A model generated the notes under the pieces. That model was not told where the DNA came from and did no database searches. It saw only the letters and a list, made by a program, of their open reading frames with translations. DNA of 64,000 nt from Asterias rubens. Its lineage: Eukaryota; Echinodermata; Asteroidea; Forcipulatida; Asteriidae. The translations under genes and the position numbers were made by a program. Positions 25,711 through 36,365 of this stretch are shown here, in pieces. Within the stretch, counting starts at the first letter, position 1, and each line of letters opens with the position of its first letter. The DNA lies in NCBI RefSeq assembly GCF_902459465.1, contig NC_047082.1, forward strand, positions 8,163,407 through 8,227,406. The letters run 5' to 3'.

Positions 25711-26080
25711 TTTAAAGCCATTGGACACTTTCAGAACAGACTTTTTAAAATAAAGTTCACCGATTTACAAATAACTTACATGGTTTACAGAAGGTAATGG
25801 TGAACAAACTTTTCTTGAAATATTATTCCATGAAATGCTTTTTTGAGAAAACATTAAAACAACTAGCGATTCTCGACGATATCGAGAATTACGGATTTAT
25901 TTTAAACACATGTCATGACACGGCGAAACAAGGGCGGGTTTTCCCGATATTTTCTCCGGACTCCGATGACCGATTGAGCTTAAATTTTCACAGGTTTGTT
26001 ATTTTATATATATAAGTTGTGATACACGAAGTGTGGGCCTTTGGACAACACTGTTTACCGAAAGTGTCCAATGGCTCTAA
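25711..26080 (+). mobile_element. MITE-like family B, copy 2
   Basis: Ends TTTAAAGCCATTGGACACTT and AAGTGTCCAATGGCTCTAA are inverted copies about 370 bp apart. The interior segment GACCGATTGAGCTTAAATTT with CACAGGTTTGTTATTTTATA is shared with family A, so the two families are related or one is a chimera. Confidence 0.78.
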
Positions 26081-26861
26081 TAGAATAGCAGCAAAATGTT
26101 CTTTACAAAAATACGTTGACTGATTGAAGACGCTCATTTTATTATGTAACATAATTTAGGTATATTGTAGTTAAATGGCAAAACAATATCTAGCTCTTTG
26201 CAATATTGCTCAGTTGACCCAAGCTTATTCCAATACCCAGTCTCATTTGATATCCACGCCATCCGAGGCCTATTATGCGGGTTTAATTAGGGGAACGAGT
26301 CATGCACGTTTTAATGGGCAATACCTTTTGTCTCCCGCTTTGTTTATTTAAGTTGTCCCGTTACGTTGCAATAATCTCTTTCCACGATCAAACAAATAAC
26401 ACACCCCATCAGTTGATGAGGCTCGCTCTCTTTTCATTAGCACCATGTTGAAAACTCAAGTATTCCGTTACAGTGATTTTGTTGTTGGTTTATAATCGTT
26501 TCTTCTGTTGTAAATATTGGCTCAGTGTGGTATCTGCAATGGCTTAGTAAGGCCTATTTTTTAAGGGGGGGGGGGGCACTACCAAATGATAAATTTACCA
26601 CAAAATTATCCTAAACATGCCATGGAATTAATATAAACATTGGCAAATTAGCATATATGTTGATGATCAACAAGAACAAAAGAAAAATGGGCTGTGAAAG
26701 ATTACAGCGTGTTTAATTTTAATATGAACTAAAGAGAGTTTGTAAAATTAGCAGCAAACATTTTCCTTGCTTTTTTTTCTTTCTTTTTCAAACAATTGAA
26801 ACTGAGTTTAGGAACTGTGGAACGGGGACGAATTGGATTCGGAATTATGAAGGTACGACCT

Positions 26862-27015
26862 GGGCCCAGGCCTAGCTAAGCACAACACAATATGGTTACC
26901 AGCCAAACTACCATGTCACATGTAACATTTGCGACTGGTATCCTGCTCATTTCTGCTTAGTAGACAATTTGTTAAGAAATATTTTCTGCTTAAGCAGCTC
27001 TGTAAATTGGGCCCT
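26862..27015. mobile_element. MITE-like family F element
   Basis: Opens with GGGCCCAGGCCTAGCTAAGC and closes with CTTAAGCAGCTCTG then AAATTGGGCCCT. The middle keeps GGTTACCAGCCAAACTACCA and ACTGGTATCC. Related copies are at 42609-42855, 60471-60652 and 62391-62566. Confidence 0.65.
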
Positions 27016-29484
27016 GTCTGAATGAATCTGGATGGCATTAACAATCAATTGAGAGCTATGGCAGACCAATAATGCCGGTCATGTCATCGCATCGAGACGC
27101 CCGGCTTGTATGGATGTCCGTTTATAAAGATATTGCTTTCTAAATTAGTATGACACATCTCTCATACAAACGAACAATATTAGAGTGTGCTGTTTTGTTC
27201 TGCCGGCCGGCATTGTGCTCATTTCAGCGGACGAGAAAGCATTGTGCTTTGTCATCCAATGAAGTTGTGACTTAATGAAAAACTCATCGTCGAATAGCTT
27301 TGCATTGTGAGTCTTTTCGTTGGCAGGAAATTTGATATGTGCCTGAAAGTAAAGGAAAACGGGGGAAGGGCGGGAGTGAGGTATTATGAAGAGGAAAATA
27401 TAGGTTGCTGGGTTGAGATGAAAAGAAGATGGGACGAGAACTCTGAAAAGAAGAGGATGGACGTCTCAACAAAGAAACTGCTGCGTTAGCTGGTAAGCAA
27501 GAGAACTGAAGCACGAGTAAAAAGAAACAAGAGATGTGAACAAGAATTGTGAAAGGGGCACGATGCTTATGAACCCTGGAAGAGGGGGGATGGTAACGCC
27601 AATTAAAAACAAACATGTTCAGCGGCCCCCCCCCCCGCGTCCTCTTTTAGAGGCCGCTTCCTTTTACTTTCTTACTTTTTTCGGTTCGCCATTTGTACAG
27701 TTAAAAATGCTTCCACAAAATAGCAGACCGTTTTCTGTCATGAATTATTACACAAACCCAAAATAATTTCGCGGTATATTTCTGTGAATAGTTACAATCT
27801 ACTTAGGCCTACATAGTATCTTTCCAATCCTATTCATTTCAAACCATGCGCTTGTTGTAGCCCAAAGCGCCCAACCCGAAGAAAGCAATATGCTCCCAAA
27901 ACTGTTTACATACCCTCGTGTTCAATGCTGAGATTATGAATAATTCTCCCACATACCCTTTCACGTTGTACATATATAGCATCGATACGAACAGTGATTG
28001 ATACACCACTAGACTTCTCTCCATCACCGCTCTCTGTGTTTACACTCAGCGATCGATGTCGCATCTCTCATTAAATTTTACTGCAAAATTAATGGAATGC
28101 TTGGTTTGGATAGAACAAATATTGACGCGCCAAGATTTATCTTTTGACGGTTGATAAAGTAGTGCTAGTTGAGAACGTGGTTCCGGTTAATCAAGCCAAA
28201 ATGGCAGCAGACCAACAGCATTTTGCTCTCGGCTAATGCCTGTAGTGTTAGAGCGGTATTAAAAGCAAAGTATACCTTTGGTTTTTGGAACAGTTCGATT
28301 GTTTTAATCATATATAAATGTAGCTGTATATACAGTAAAATTAACCCGAGAAAATTTCATTTCAAAATGTGATCGCGTGTTTGAGATATCAGCGAAACTC
28401 CAGCGCGAATAAGTGTCAACGCAGGAAGAATAATTATTATGCACAAATTGTTATGCGCAAAATGTGCGTGTGTGGCATATACTATTTTCTTCTTATTTAA
28501 GTCCCGCAGTTTGCATAATACTGTACTTAAAGCAGTACACCTGCGTTTATCATTCTAAAATTTTTATTTTTATTTTACCAATGAACCCTTTGATCTCTTT
28601 TAAAATAAAATATGAAAAACTTTGGATACGCTGTCGATAAGAAACCATTTCTTGTATAACTTTACATAAAAACAAATTACCGAACAAATAAAAAGATGAA
28701 CAAAAGAGCAAATGGAAACATCATTAAAGCTGCACTTCCCATTGGTAACCACGCAAAACATAAAACATGAAAGTAAAGCATTAATGTTATAAATAAATGC
28801 AATCACAAAAAAGAAAGAAAAAAGACTCCGTTTGGGGAAATGGCAAAGCAAAAAAAAAAAAAATTCATCACCATAGGGATAAATAGGAGGCCAACGAGCC
28901 GCATAATACCATCGATCCATCTAGCCAGCAATTACTTCAACCGTCCCCAGGCTTGGTGACTTCCCCTCCTCAGATCGATCAAGCAACCGACCGAGAAAGA
29001 GAGGGGAAAGAGGGGAGAGAGAAGAGGATAGAAAATAAAAACCAAGTTGATTCTAGTGACTCACGCGATGCACTCACAGTCCCGCGGAGTCAGCTCTCAA
29101 TTTTGTTTATTAGCGTGAACATTATTACCGCACGACGACGACTGTTTACCAATCAAATTGCTTGAAAACGCTGATATTTGTTACGCACTCCCGGCGATGG
29201 AAGCCGGGGAGGGATGCATTTGACGCTGTGTATGGTAGCTTATGGAATCTATAACGGCTAAATTATAGAACAGTAAATTGTTTGAGCTCACTTTAAAAAG
29301 GTTACCATTTTCTTGCTAATGAACAAAAGTGGGGAAATCACGTCGAACGCTTCACATTGAGTTACGTTACAAAACGTGGATGAATCAGAATTAGCTTCGA
29401 ATTTCAATTCAATTTTTACTTTTAAAAACCCATTAAAATTGCCTTCCAGTGTGCATCAACGATATAAATCACAAAATTATTAAA

Positions 29485-29502
29485 GTATATATATATATAT
29501 AT
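29485..29502 (+). repeat. AT dinucleotide microsatellite
   Basis: About nine AT units. Confidence 0.85.
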
Positions 29503-30546
29503 TTTATTTTTTTTTAAATAGAAACTACCATTTTCTAAGACAATTTTCTAACAAAATCTAAGAATGTGGGGAAAAAAGCAATCCCCAAACGGCTGTTTAC
29601 TGCCAGCACTAAAGGAAAGACATTTCGAAAATCGGAGTACCGTGAAATAACGCGTGCGGTTTGTCAGGACGGGGTATTTGCGCCGACATGCCTGGTGTAC
29701 AACCGCAGCCGGTCCCTCCGATTCTTGAGTGCCAATTTAAAATAAGGGACAGCAACTCCGGGCTAAGATCAGCTTTAAGACTTCAATCGGGGACTTGTTT
29801 GTATAAGATGACAATGAATCTTGTCTCTCCTCTACTTTCTTCAGTCTGCGCACTGAAGTGTTGCTATGCCAACAGAAACCTTACCGACGATGAAGGGTGT
29901 TCAGGAGATGTTTTTTTTGTACGGCCATGGGTTAGCTTATCAGAGCTGAATGGGTGTCAGCATGGAGGAAGAAATGGTGTTTTTATGCTTTGGATCATGT
30001 ACATTTACATGGCACTACACTTGTGTTTCACTGTGAATAATACTGACTTGTATATTTTATAATGTTTTATTTCGTTGCTGTATGAGTTTGCTATTTCAGT
30101 TTTACCAATCCCCGAAGCGGTTCAAGACTGTGAAATTTAAAGATGTGTATTTTAGACGTTTTTAAAAGTAAAAAACAACCCTTGGTTTGAACCTGATTTT
30201 TTATTTTTTTTTACATTTTACCCCGAATGGTTCAACCCATTACGTCTTAGTGACGACAGAGTCCAAGAAAAGACTATTACACTACACACTTCTTCAAATC
30301 ACCCCCTTTACTGCCCTAGAAAGGCAAATACATCAAGACACAATAATATTTAAGTGCAGTGCAGATTCACACACATAACATTACCGTAATAAAAAGTAAA
30401 ATATGTTTAGAGTCCCCCCGCCCGCTTCCTTTTTTTTAGAGGCCACTCCTTTAAATAAAACAACCATTTAAACGAAAAGAAAAATGATTTTGAACGATCT
30501 CAGCAAAACATTTTTATTTTTTGAAAAGAAGAAAAGAACCCATCCG

Positions 30547-30568
30547 CCCCCCCCCCCAAAAAAAAAAA
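30547..30568 (-). repeat. Poly-T/poly-G junction on minus strand (C11 A11 on plus)
   Basis: Eleven C followed by eleven A on plus. A second C run followed by an A-rich segment starts near 30600. Confidence 0.85.
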
Positions 30569-30665
30569 CAGCCCGTGTAATGCCACCATTTTTTGAACCC
30601 CCCCCCCCAATAAAACAAAATAAAAAAACAAAAACAAAACCCTCCCTGTTCTTCCTTTTTTCAAT

Positions 30666-30940
30666 AAGGGAGGACGCTAAACATGTATTCATTTTCTTTG
30701 GCCTATCCTACAAGGGAGGACGCTAAACATGTATTCATTTTCTTTGGCCTATCCTACAAGGGAGGACGCTAAACATGTATTCATTTTCTTTGGCCTATCC
30801 TACAAGGGAGGACGCTAAACATGTATTCATTTTCTTTGGCCTATCCTACAAGGGAGGACGCTAAACATGTATTCATTTTCTTTGGCCTATCCTACAAGGG
30901 AGGACGCTAAACATGTATTCATTTTCTTTGGCCTATCCTA
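30666..30940 (+). repeat. 46-bp minisatellite, six copies
   Basis: A 46-bp unit (containing GGGAGGACGCTAAACATG, then TATTCATTTTC and TTTGGCCTATCC) is repeated at 30666, 30712, 30758, 30804, 30850 and 30896. The copies are identical by eye apart from the last, which lacks its final base. Such uniformity implies recent expansion or ongoing homogenisation. It carries no open frame across units. Confidence 0.95.
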
Positions 30941-32604
30941 ATGCTTCAGAGAGACCTAGCGTATTATTGCCATGGGGTCGACCATACTGCGCAACGTCAT
31001 TCAGAAGATCTGCACGTGTTTTGCCTGCAGCGTCAAGCGCGTAGTTATCTCGTTGGTGAATCTTACAGATTTCCGGTAGTTATTCTCTACCATGGTTGGA
31101 TGTTAAATCGATACGAGACGACACAAATTTGAAGGGGGAAAAAAATCACACTCGATGTGGACGCAATGATATTTTCGAAAAATTCTTGCGGTCACTGTTT
31201 TTTTTTGTCCATACCCAGAATTAGTGTGTGATTGCACCAAGTCTAAGTTACAGTGAAGGTTTAAATTACATGTAGCTAGGCCAACCCATCAGTTCAACTT
31301 CAATTGAAAAAAGCGGTTCGGTTGCACCTTTAATTCAAATAAGGGGGAGGGGGAATTTCTTTTGAAAATGCACCCATTGTGAAAAAAGAAATGGTTTGGT
31401 AGGAGAGTTTTTTCTCTACGCGCCAGAGTGCCTTTCTGACAGACAAAATATACACTATTATTATTATTTAAGTATAACTTTGGGGGGGGGGTGCACTTAT
31501 ACACCCCCAAAACTTTACTCTGACCTATTCCTACCGCCATGCACTGACAGTGCTGACTGACTGCGTTGAAATGGGTGTGAAAATTCCATCGCTTTGACAC
31601 CGGTTGTTCGCACACGCGTCGTAACCCCGTGTCTATTGTGACTTTGCTGAATTGACCAAAGTCTACATCAATATCAGCTGTCTCTATACACAGTAACCCT
31701 TTGAGCTGTAATTCCGTTCCACCAATTCACTATCGGTTAGTACTCTTTTGTTTAAAGAGCTGGGGACCCCGTTTGGGAAATGATCGGATATGTGGACCTT
31801 AATAATCGAGAGACCTTCAGATGCGTTTGGTCACGACGGTGGTCTCACTATCTTGAAGGTCTTCATTTTGTCGGGGAATCTTTTGAGAGGTAAAGGGCGC
31901 ATTGAGATCCACGCCACGCTCTTTCTAACCGATCGCAGCAGCCCTTTACTCAGGGGCGCTGGGAACAATACAAGCAGGAACAACAATTTATGATGGAAGC
32001 GCCGAGGATGGCCCGGGTAAACTAAGGACTTCTCCACTCATCTAAATCATTCGACCCCGTTCGATAACACAGTCAATTTGCAACAAACAATAGTAATACC
32101 TTATTAACCATGACCAATTATGTGATTTTGATACAATGCAGCCGCTTTTTTGTTCATCACGTGCTCTTCTCGCGGAATTATTATTGTTGAGTAACCTTGA
32201 CAGCCCCTGTCCAACTTATATTCACGTTTTATATTGTCTAAAGATGAAAAAAAAATGGGGAAAAAACAGCAAGCGAAGAATCAACTTTAGTCAAACCGAC
32301 ACAAAGAATGTATTCCAACCGAATTGAAACAACACAGAGCTTGTCTTCTACAATGAAAAAGTCAAGTGAGCGAACTAACGAAAACAATGTATTGTCTGCA
32401 TTTTAGACCAAATGGACACAGGGAGAATTCGAAAACCATACTACTTCAGACACGCACCCTCACAGGTGCAAAGGAAGAAACATTGTGCGCCTGTGGTGCA
32501 TTTCCGATTTTATAACCGAACCCCCCCTTTTCGGTATTGCTTTAGGAAGCCACGAAACGCACATCCGTCCACGTTTCTCAGAGTATTATTGAAAAATGTA
32601 TTTC

Positions 32605-33257
32605 ATTTAAAGACACTGGACATCTTTGGTAATTGTGAAAGACCAGTCTTCTCTCTTGGTGCATCTCAACATAATACGCTTAAAATACCAAACCTGTGAA
32701 AATTTGAGTTGAATTGGTCAGCGGAGTTGCGAGGAAAAAATGGAAGAAAAAACACACTCGCACAAGTTGTGTCCTTTCAGATGCTTGATTTCGAGACCTC
32801 AACTTCTAATTCTGATGTCACGAAATCATATTAAAATATTTAAGTGAGAAATTACTTCTTTCTCAAAAAAACTACGTTAATTCAGAGGGAGCCGTTTCTC
32901 ACAATGTGTTATACTATCAACAACCCTCCGTTGATCTTTAACAAGTCAATTGTTATGCTAACAAATATTTTGCGCTTAGCGATATTGCTCACTTCTTTCT
33001 CAAAAACTATGTTACTTAAGAGGGAGCCGTTTCTCATAATGTATTATACTATCGACAGCTCTCCATTGCTCGTTCCAAGTAAGTTTTAATTATGGTAACA
33101 ATTATTTTGTGATTACCGATATTGCTCACTTCTTTCTCAAAAACTACGTTAATTCAGAGGGAGCCGTTTCTCACAATGTCTTATACTATCAACAGCTCTC
33201 AATTGCTCGTTAACAAGTAAGTTTTAATGGTAACCAACAGTGTCCAGTACCTTTAAG
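32605..33257 (+). mobile_element. Family A copy with triplicated 3' half
   Basis: Begins TTTAAAGACACTGGACATC and ends CAGTGTCCAGTACCTTTAAG. The 3' module (CTTCTTTCTCAAAAACTA, AGAGGGAGCCGTTTCTCA, ACTATCAACAGCTCTC, TTAACAAGTAAGTTTT) appears three times in a row at about 135-bp intervals, giving about 650 bp instead of 385. Confidence 0.8.
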
Positions 33258-33300
33258 CAGTGCGTTGGAATTGTGCCCGATGAAATTTAGCCTCTACGTA

Positions 33301-33689
33301 TTAAAGGCAGTGGACACTATTGGTAATTGTCAAAGACTAGCCTTCACAGTTGGTGTATCTCAACATATGCATAAAATAACAAACCTGTGCAAATTTGAGC
33401 TCAATCGGTCATCGAAGTTGCGAGATAATAATAAAAAAGAAAAATAACCCTTCTCACACGAAGTTGTGTGCGTTTAGATGGTTGATTTCGAGACCTCAAG
33501 TTCTAAACTTGAGGGTCTCGAAATCAAATTCGTGGAAAATTACTTCTTTCTCGAAAACTATGGCACTTCAGAGGGAGCCGTTTCTCACAATGTTTTATAC
33601 TATCAACCTCTCCCCATTACTTGTAATCAAGAAAGGTTTTATGCTAATAATTATTTTCAGAAATTACCAATAGTGTCCACTGCCTTTAA
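33301..33689 (+). mobile_element. Full-length MITE-like family A, copy 1
   Basis: Left end TTAAAGGCAGTGGACACTAT and right end ATAGTGTCCACTGCCTTTAA are perfect inverted repeats. TTAA sits outermost on both sides, compatible with a TTAA target site as in piggyBac-type elements. An internal palindrome around TTTCGAGACCTCAAG / GGGTCTCGAAATC marks the centre. It has no coding frame. Confidence 0.88.
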
Positions 33690-33950
33690 GTAGGCGGTTT
33701 CAGAGGCCCACGTGCATCCCGGGCCGGAACCGGCCTAATGCAGTCAGCATCCCCCCTCTTAATATTCCCAATCTCATTTCTCTCCGCATTGCACCGAAGA
33801 AAACAAAATCTTTCAGAGACTAATTACCGTAACTGGCTCTGCGCATATACGACCCTGTTTACCCCGCTGGCCTCATCATCTATACCGTGGTCAGCTCCGT
33901 GAGACGGTCACAAAACCAGAGACTATGTAGGTTGCAATAGGAAGGACAAT

Positions 33951-34336
33951 TTAAAGGCAGTGGACACTATTGGTAATTGTCAAAGACCATCCTTCACAGT
34001 TGGTGTTTCTCAACATATGCATAAAATAACAAACCCGTGGAAATTTGAGCTCAATCGGTCATCAAAGTTGCGAGATAAGAATGAAAGAAAAAACACCCTT
34101 GTCACACGCAGTTATGTGCGTTTAGATGGTTGGTTTCGAGACCTCAAGCTCTAAACATGAGGTCTTGAAATCAAATTCGTGGAAAATTACTTCTTTCTCG
34201 AAAACTATGGCACTTCAGAGGGAGCCGTTTCTCACAATGTGTTATACTATCAACCTCTCCACATTACTCATTACCCAGTAAGGTTTTATGCTAATAATTA
34301 TTTTGAGTAATTACCAATGGTGTCCACTGCCTTTAA
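33951..34336 (+). mobile_element. Full-length MITE-like family A, copy 2
   Basis: Same ends and length as the copy at 33301-33689 and in the same orientation, 261 bp away. The two share variants not seen in other copies here (GTTTAGATGGTTG, ACTATGGCACTTC), suggesting local duplication. Confidence 0.88.
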
Positions 34337-34810
34337 TATTTCTCAACGGCATGAAATGCAATTACGAGCCTCATCTCATATTGCGAACAGTTTCCCGTTT
34401 TTGATCAACGCCCGGCGATTTTTCTTCTCTCTCCCTTCTATTATTGAGCGGTTGATCCCACAAAAAAAAATCCCATGAAGATTCTACGAGTCCTTTATGC
34501 TAGCTGAATTTTCTGGAGAATGCAGGTGTGCTGTGCCTCGGGGCAAATATGACAAGATAATGAATAGAAGTCATCAGTCCATCTATCTAAGCACTATGCA
34601 GCGCAGGTCGGCACTTCCTGAGCTGGGAGGCAGCGTAATGCACGGCCGCGGCACTGCTTTTATTAGCTTTTCTTAATGGAACAATCTCGACGAGGAAGAA
34701 GCTTAAATCTAGTCAACGCTCCGGCAGGCGATTCGTTTGAATCTAAGTAATGCGCGAGTTCTTAACTCGAGGAAAGGTTGAGTTTGGTTTAATGTTATTA
34801 AGTTTAACCC

Positions 34811-34885
34811 TGACACCGAATGTGTGTAAGCACTTTACACTCGGTACTTTCTGAGTCTTGTGGGTGTGTGGGGGGGGGGGGGGGG
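34811..34885 (+). repeat. SINE-like family 1 fragment with G16 tract
   Basis: ACACCGAATGTGTG, CTCGGTACTTTCTGAG and TCTTGTGGGTGTG run into a G16 tract at 34870-34885. Confidence 0.5.
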
Positions 34886-35674
34886 TCACAGGCATACTAT
34901 TACTCGGTTAAGTCAAATCTATTTCGAACAATGCAAAATAGTTTTTTAATTTCTTTTTAATTGTATTTTTTTTTATGAACATAACATTATGTAAAAAGCA
35001 CTGCAGCGGTCGATACAGTTAAATATTTATTAAAAACACTTCCCTTCACAGAAATGTGGTTTCAGAAAGAGTGATCCAACTACATTTCTATCTGAGAAAT
35101 GTTTCACGCATGAAGCGTTTTCTAATTTGAGTGTATTCCATATAGATTATTCTTCCCGCTTGGAGATAACATCACCAGATTTTCGGCATATCTAAAAAAC
35201 GCCACCACCTTTTGAAAAAAATGTTCAAGGTTTAGTTCATAAATAATCTACATTAAGGTTTAAAACAATCGAACGGCCCAAAAAGTAAATGTGTATTTTG
35301 CCTTTAACCTACCCACTCAGCAGTACGATTAATTTAAGGAGCGATCCCTTTTGTTGGCCTATCTCGTCGCGGGATGAAATCATTCAGTTGCTAGGCACCC
35401 CAGGATCCGATTTCTGCTTCGGCCCCTATGATAACATCAACCATGAAAATAAAATCTCGCGTTCGTTTTCATTAGTTGCTTGGCAGTTTGTGGGGAAAAT
35501 GAATTACATTGACAGTTTAGTCTGAGGCGAGGTTTATTAGTAGAATGCAAACTTTTACTAGAGACAAGATGGAAACACTTTCGTTTTGCTGCTAATGCCG
35601 TGAAACACTATCTTACACAACATGCGTTCAATGTGATGTTTAGTTTGTTTGGATCCAATATAACTTTATTGAAT

Positions 35675-35974
35675 TCAAAGCAGTGGACACTATTGGTAAT
35701 TACGCAAAATAATTATTCTCATAAAACCTTTCTTGGTTACGAATAATGGGGGAGAGGTTGATAGTATAAAACATAGTGAGAAACGGCTCCCTCTGAAGTG
35801 GCGTAGTTTTCGAGAAAGAAGTAATGTTCCGCGAATTTGATTTCGAGACCTCAAGTTTAGAATTTGAGGTATCGAAATCAAGCATCTGAAGGCACACAAC
35901 TTCGTGTGACAAAGGTGTTTTTTCTTTCATTATTATCTCGCAACTTCGACGACCGATTGAGCTCAAAATTTGGA
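35675..35974 (-). repeat. MITE-like family A, reversed and truncated
   Basis: Opens AAAGCAGTGGACACTATTGG and runs backwards through the family to GACCGATTGAGCTCAAA, where similarity stops; the other terminal repeat is missing. Confidence 0.8.
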
Positions 35975-36084
35975 CGAAATAATAGTCTGGTGCCATGTTT
36001 GCGCAATTAATGTTAGCATCCATTACCGTTATGGAAACAGGGAACATGGGCAAGATGGTGACAGTGTGATAAATGTCTATACAC

Positions 36085-36215
36085 GGGACCTACGGCTTAA
36101 TGACCCATCTGAATGACAAAGCAATTATGATAAAGCATCTTTCTCAAGGACAAAGGTGCAACAATCGGGACTCTAACCTATACACTCTGCAGATCAGAAT
36201 TACAACACCGGGACC
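36085..36215 (-). repeat. SINE-like family 2 copy interrupted by family C element
   Basis: CACGGGACCTACGGCTTAA to CACTCTGCAGATCAGAA follows family 2 in reverse. A second stretch, CACACTCTGCTGATCAGAA, resumes directly after the family C element (36217-36365), as if that element had inserted here. Confidence 0.55.
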
Positions 36216-36216
36216 T

Positions 36217-36365
36217 GGGGTCGATTTCACAAAGAGTTAGGACTAGTCCTAACTTAGGACTAGTCCTAGGAGATAAACAAATTGCATGGCTAGTCCTAAG
36301 TTAGGACGAATAACTGGTCCTAACTCGAGATAAGACTAGTCCTAACTCTTTGTGAAATCCACCCC
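36217..36365. mobile_element. MITE-like family C element
   Basis: Ends GGTCGATTTCACAAAGAGTT and AACTCTTTGTGAAATCCACC are inverted copies. The interior is a series of GGACTAGTCCTAA-type words, so almost the whole 149 bp can fold back. Confidence 0.8.

Larger units (their letters stand above)
20410..30665. other. Gene-poor, repeat-rich stretch
   Basis: No coding exon is supported. It holds SINE-like copies (20850-20935, 21060-21225), a T-rich/ATT microsatellite (21774-21823), two family B elements (23446-23814, 25711-26080), family A pieces (24393-24538, 25000-25195), a family F element (26862-27015), an AT microsatellite (29485-29502) and several homopolymer junctions. The 197-aa minus frame at 24582-25175 starts inside a family A copy and was rejected. 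Frames at 27284-27616 (-) and 29661-30062 (+) have no recognisable domain. Confidence 0.55.

Noticed and set aside
27284..27616. 110-aa minus frame with a hydrophobic stretch resembling a signal peptide
   Set aside because: The region is a purine-rich tract on plus, so the complementary strand gives Phe/Leu/Ser-rich sequence by composition alone; no exon partner.
29661..30062. 124-aa plus frame (from ATG 29688) with several cysteines
   Set aside because: The cysteines fit no known spacing, there is no signal peptide, and the frame ends in ordinary AT-rich sequence. Kept only as a low-grade possibility.
33395..33693. Frames containing SSIGHRSCEII or CAFRWLIS-type sequence, recurring at 35690-36053, 39073-39333 and 50738-50938
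   Set aside because: The same short peptide appears wherever family A occurs; it is repeat translation, interrupted in every copy, not a transposase.
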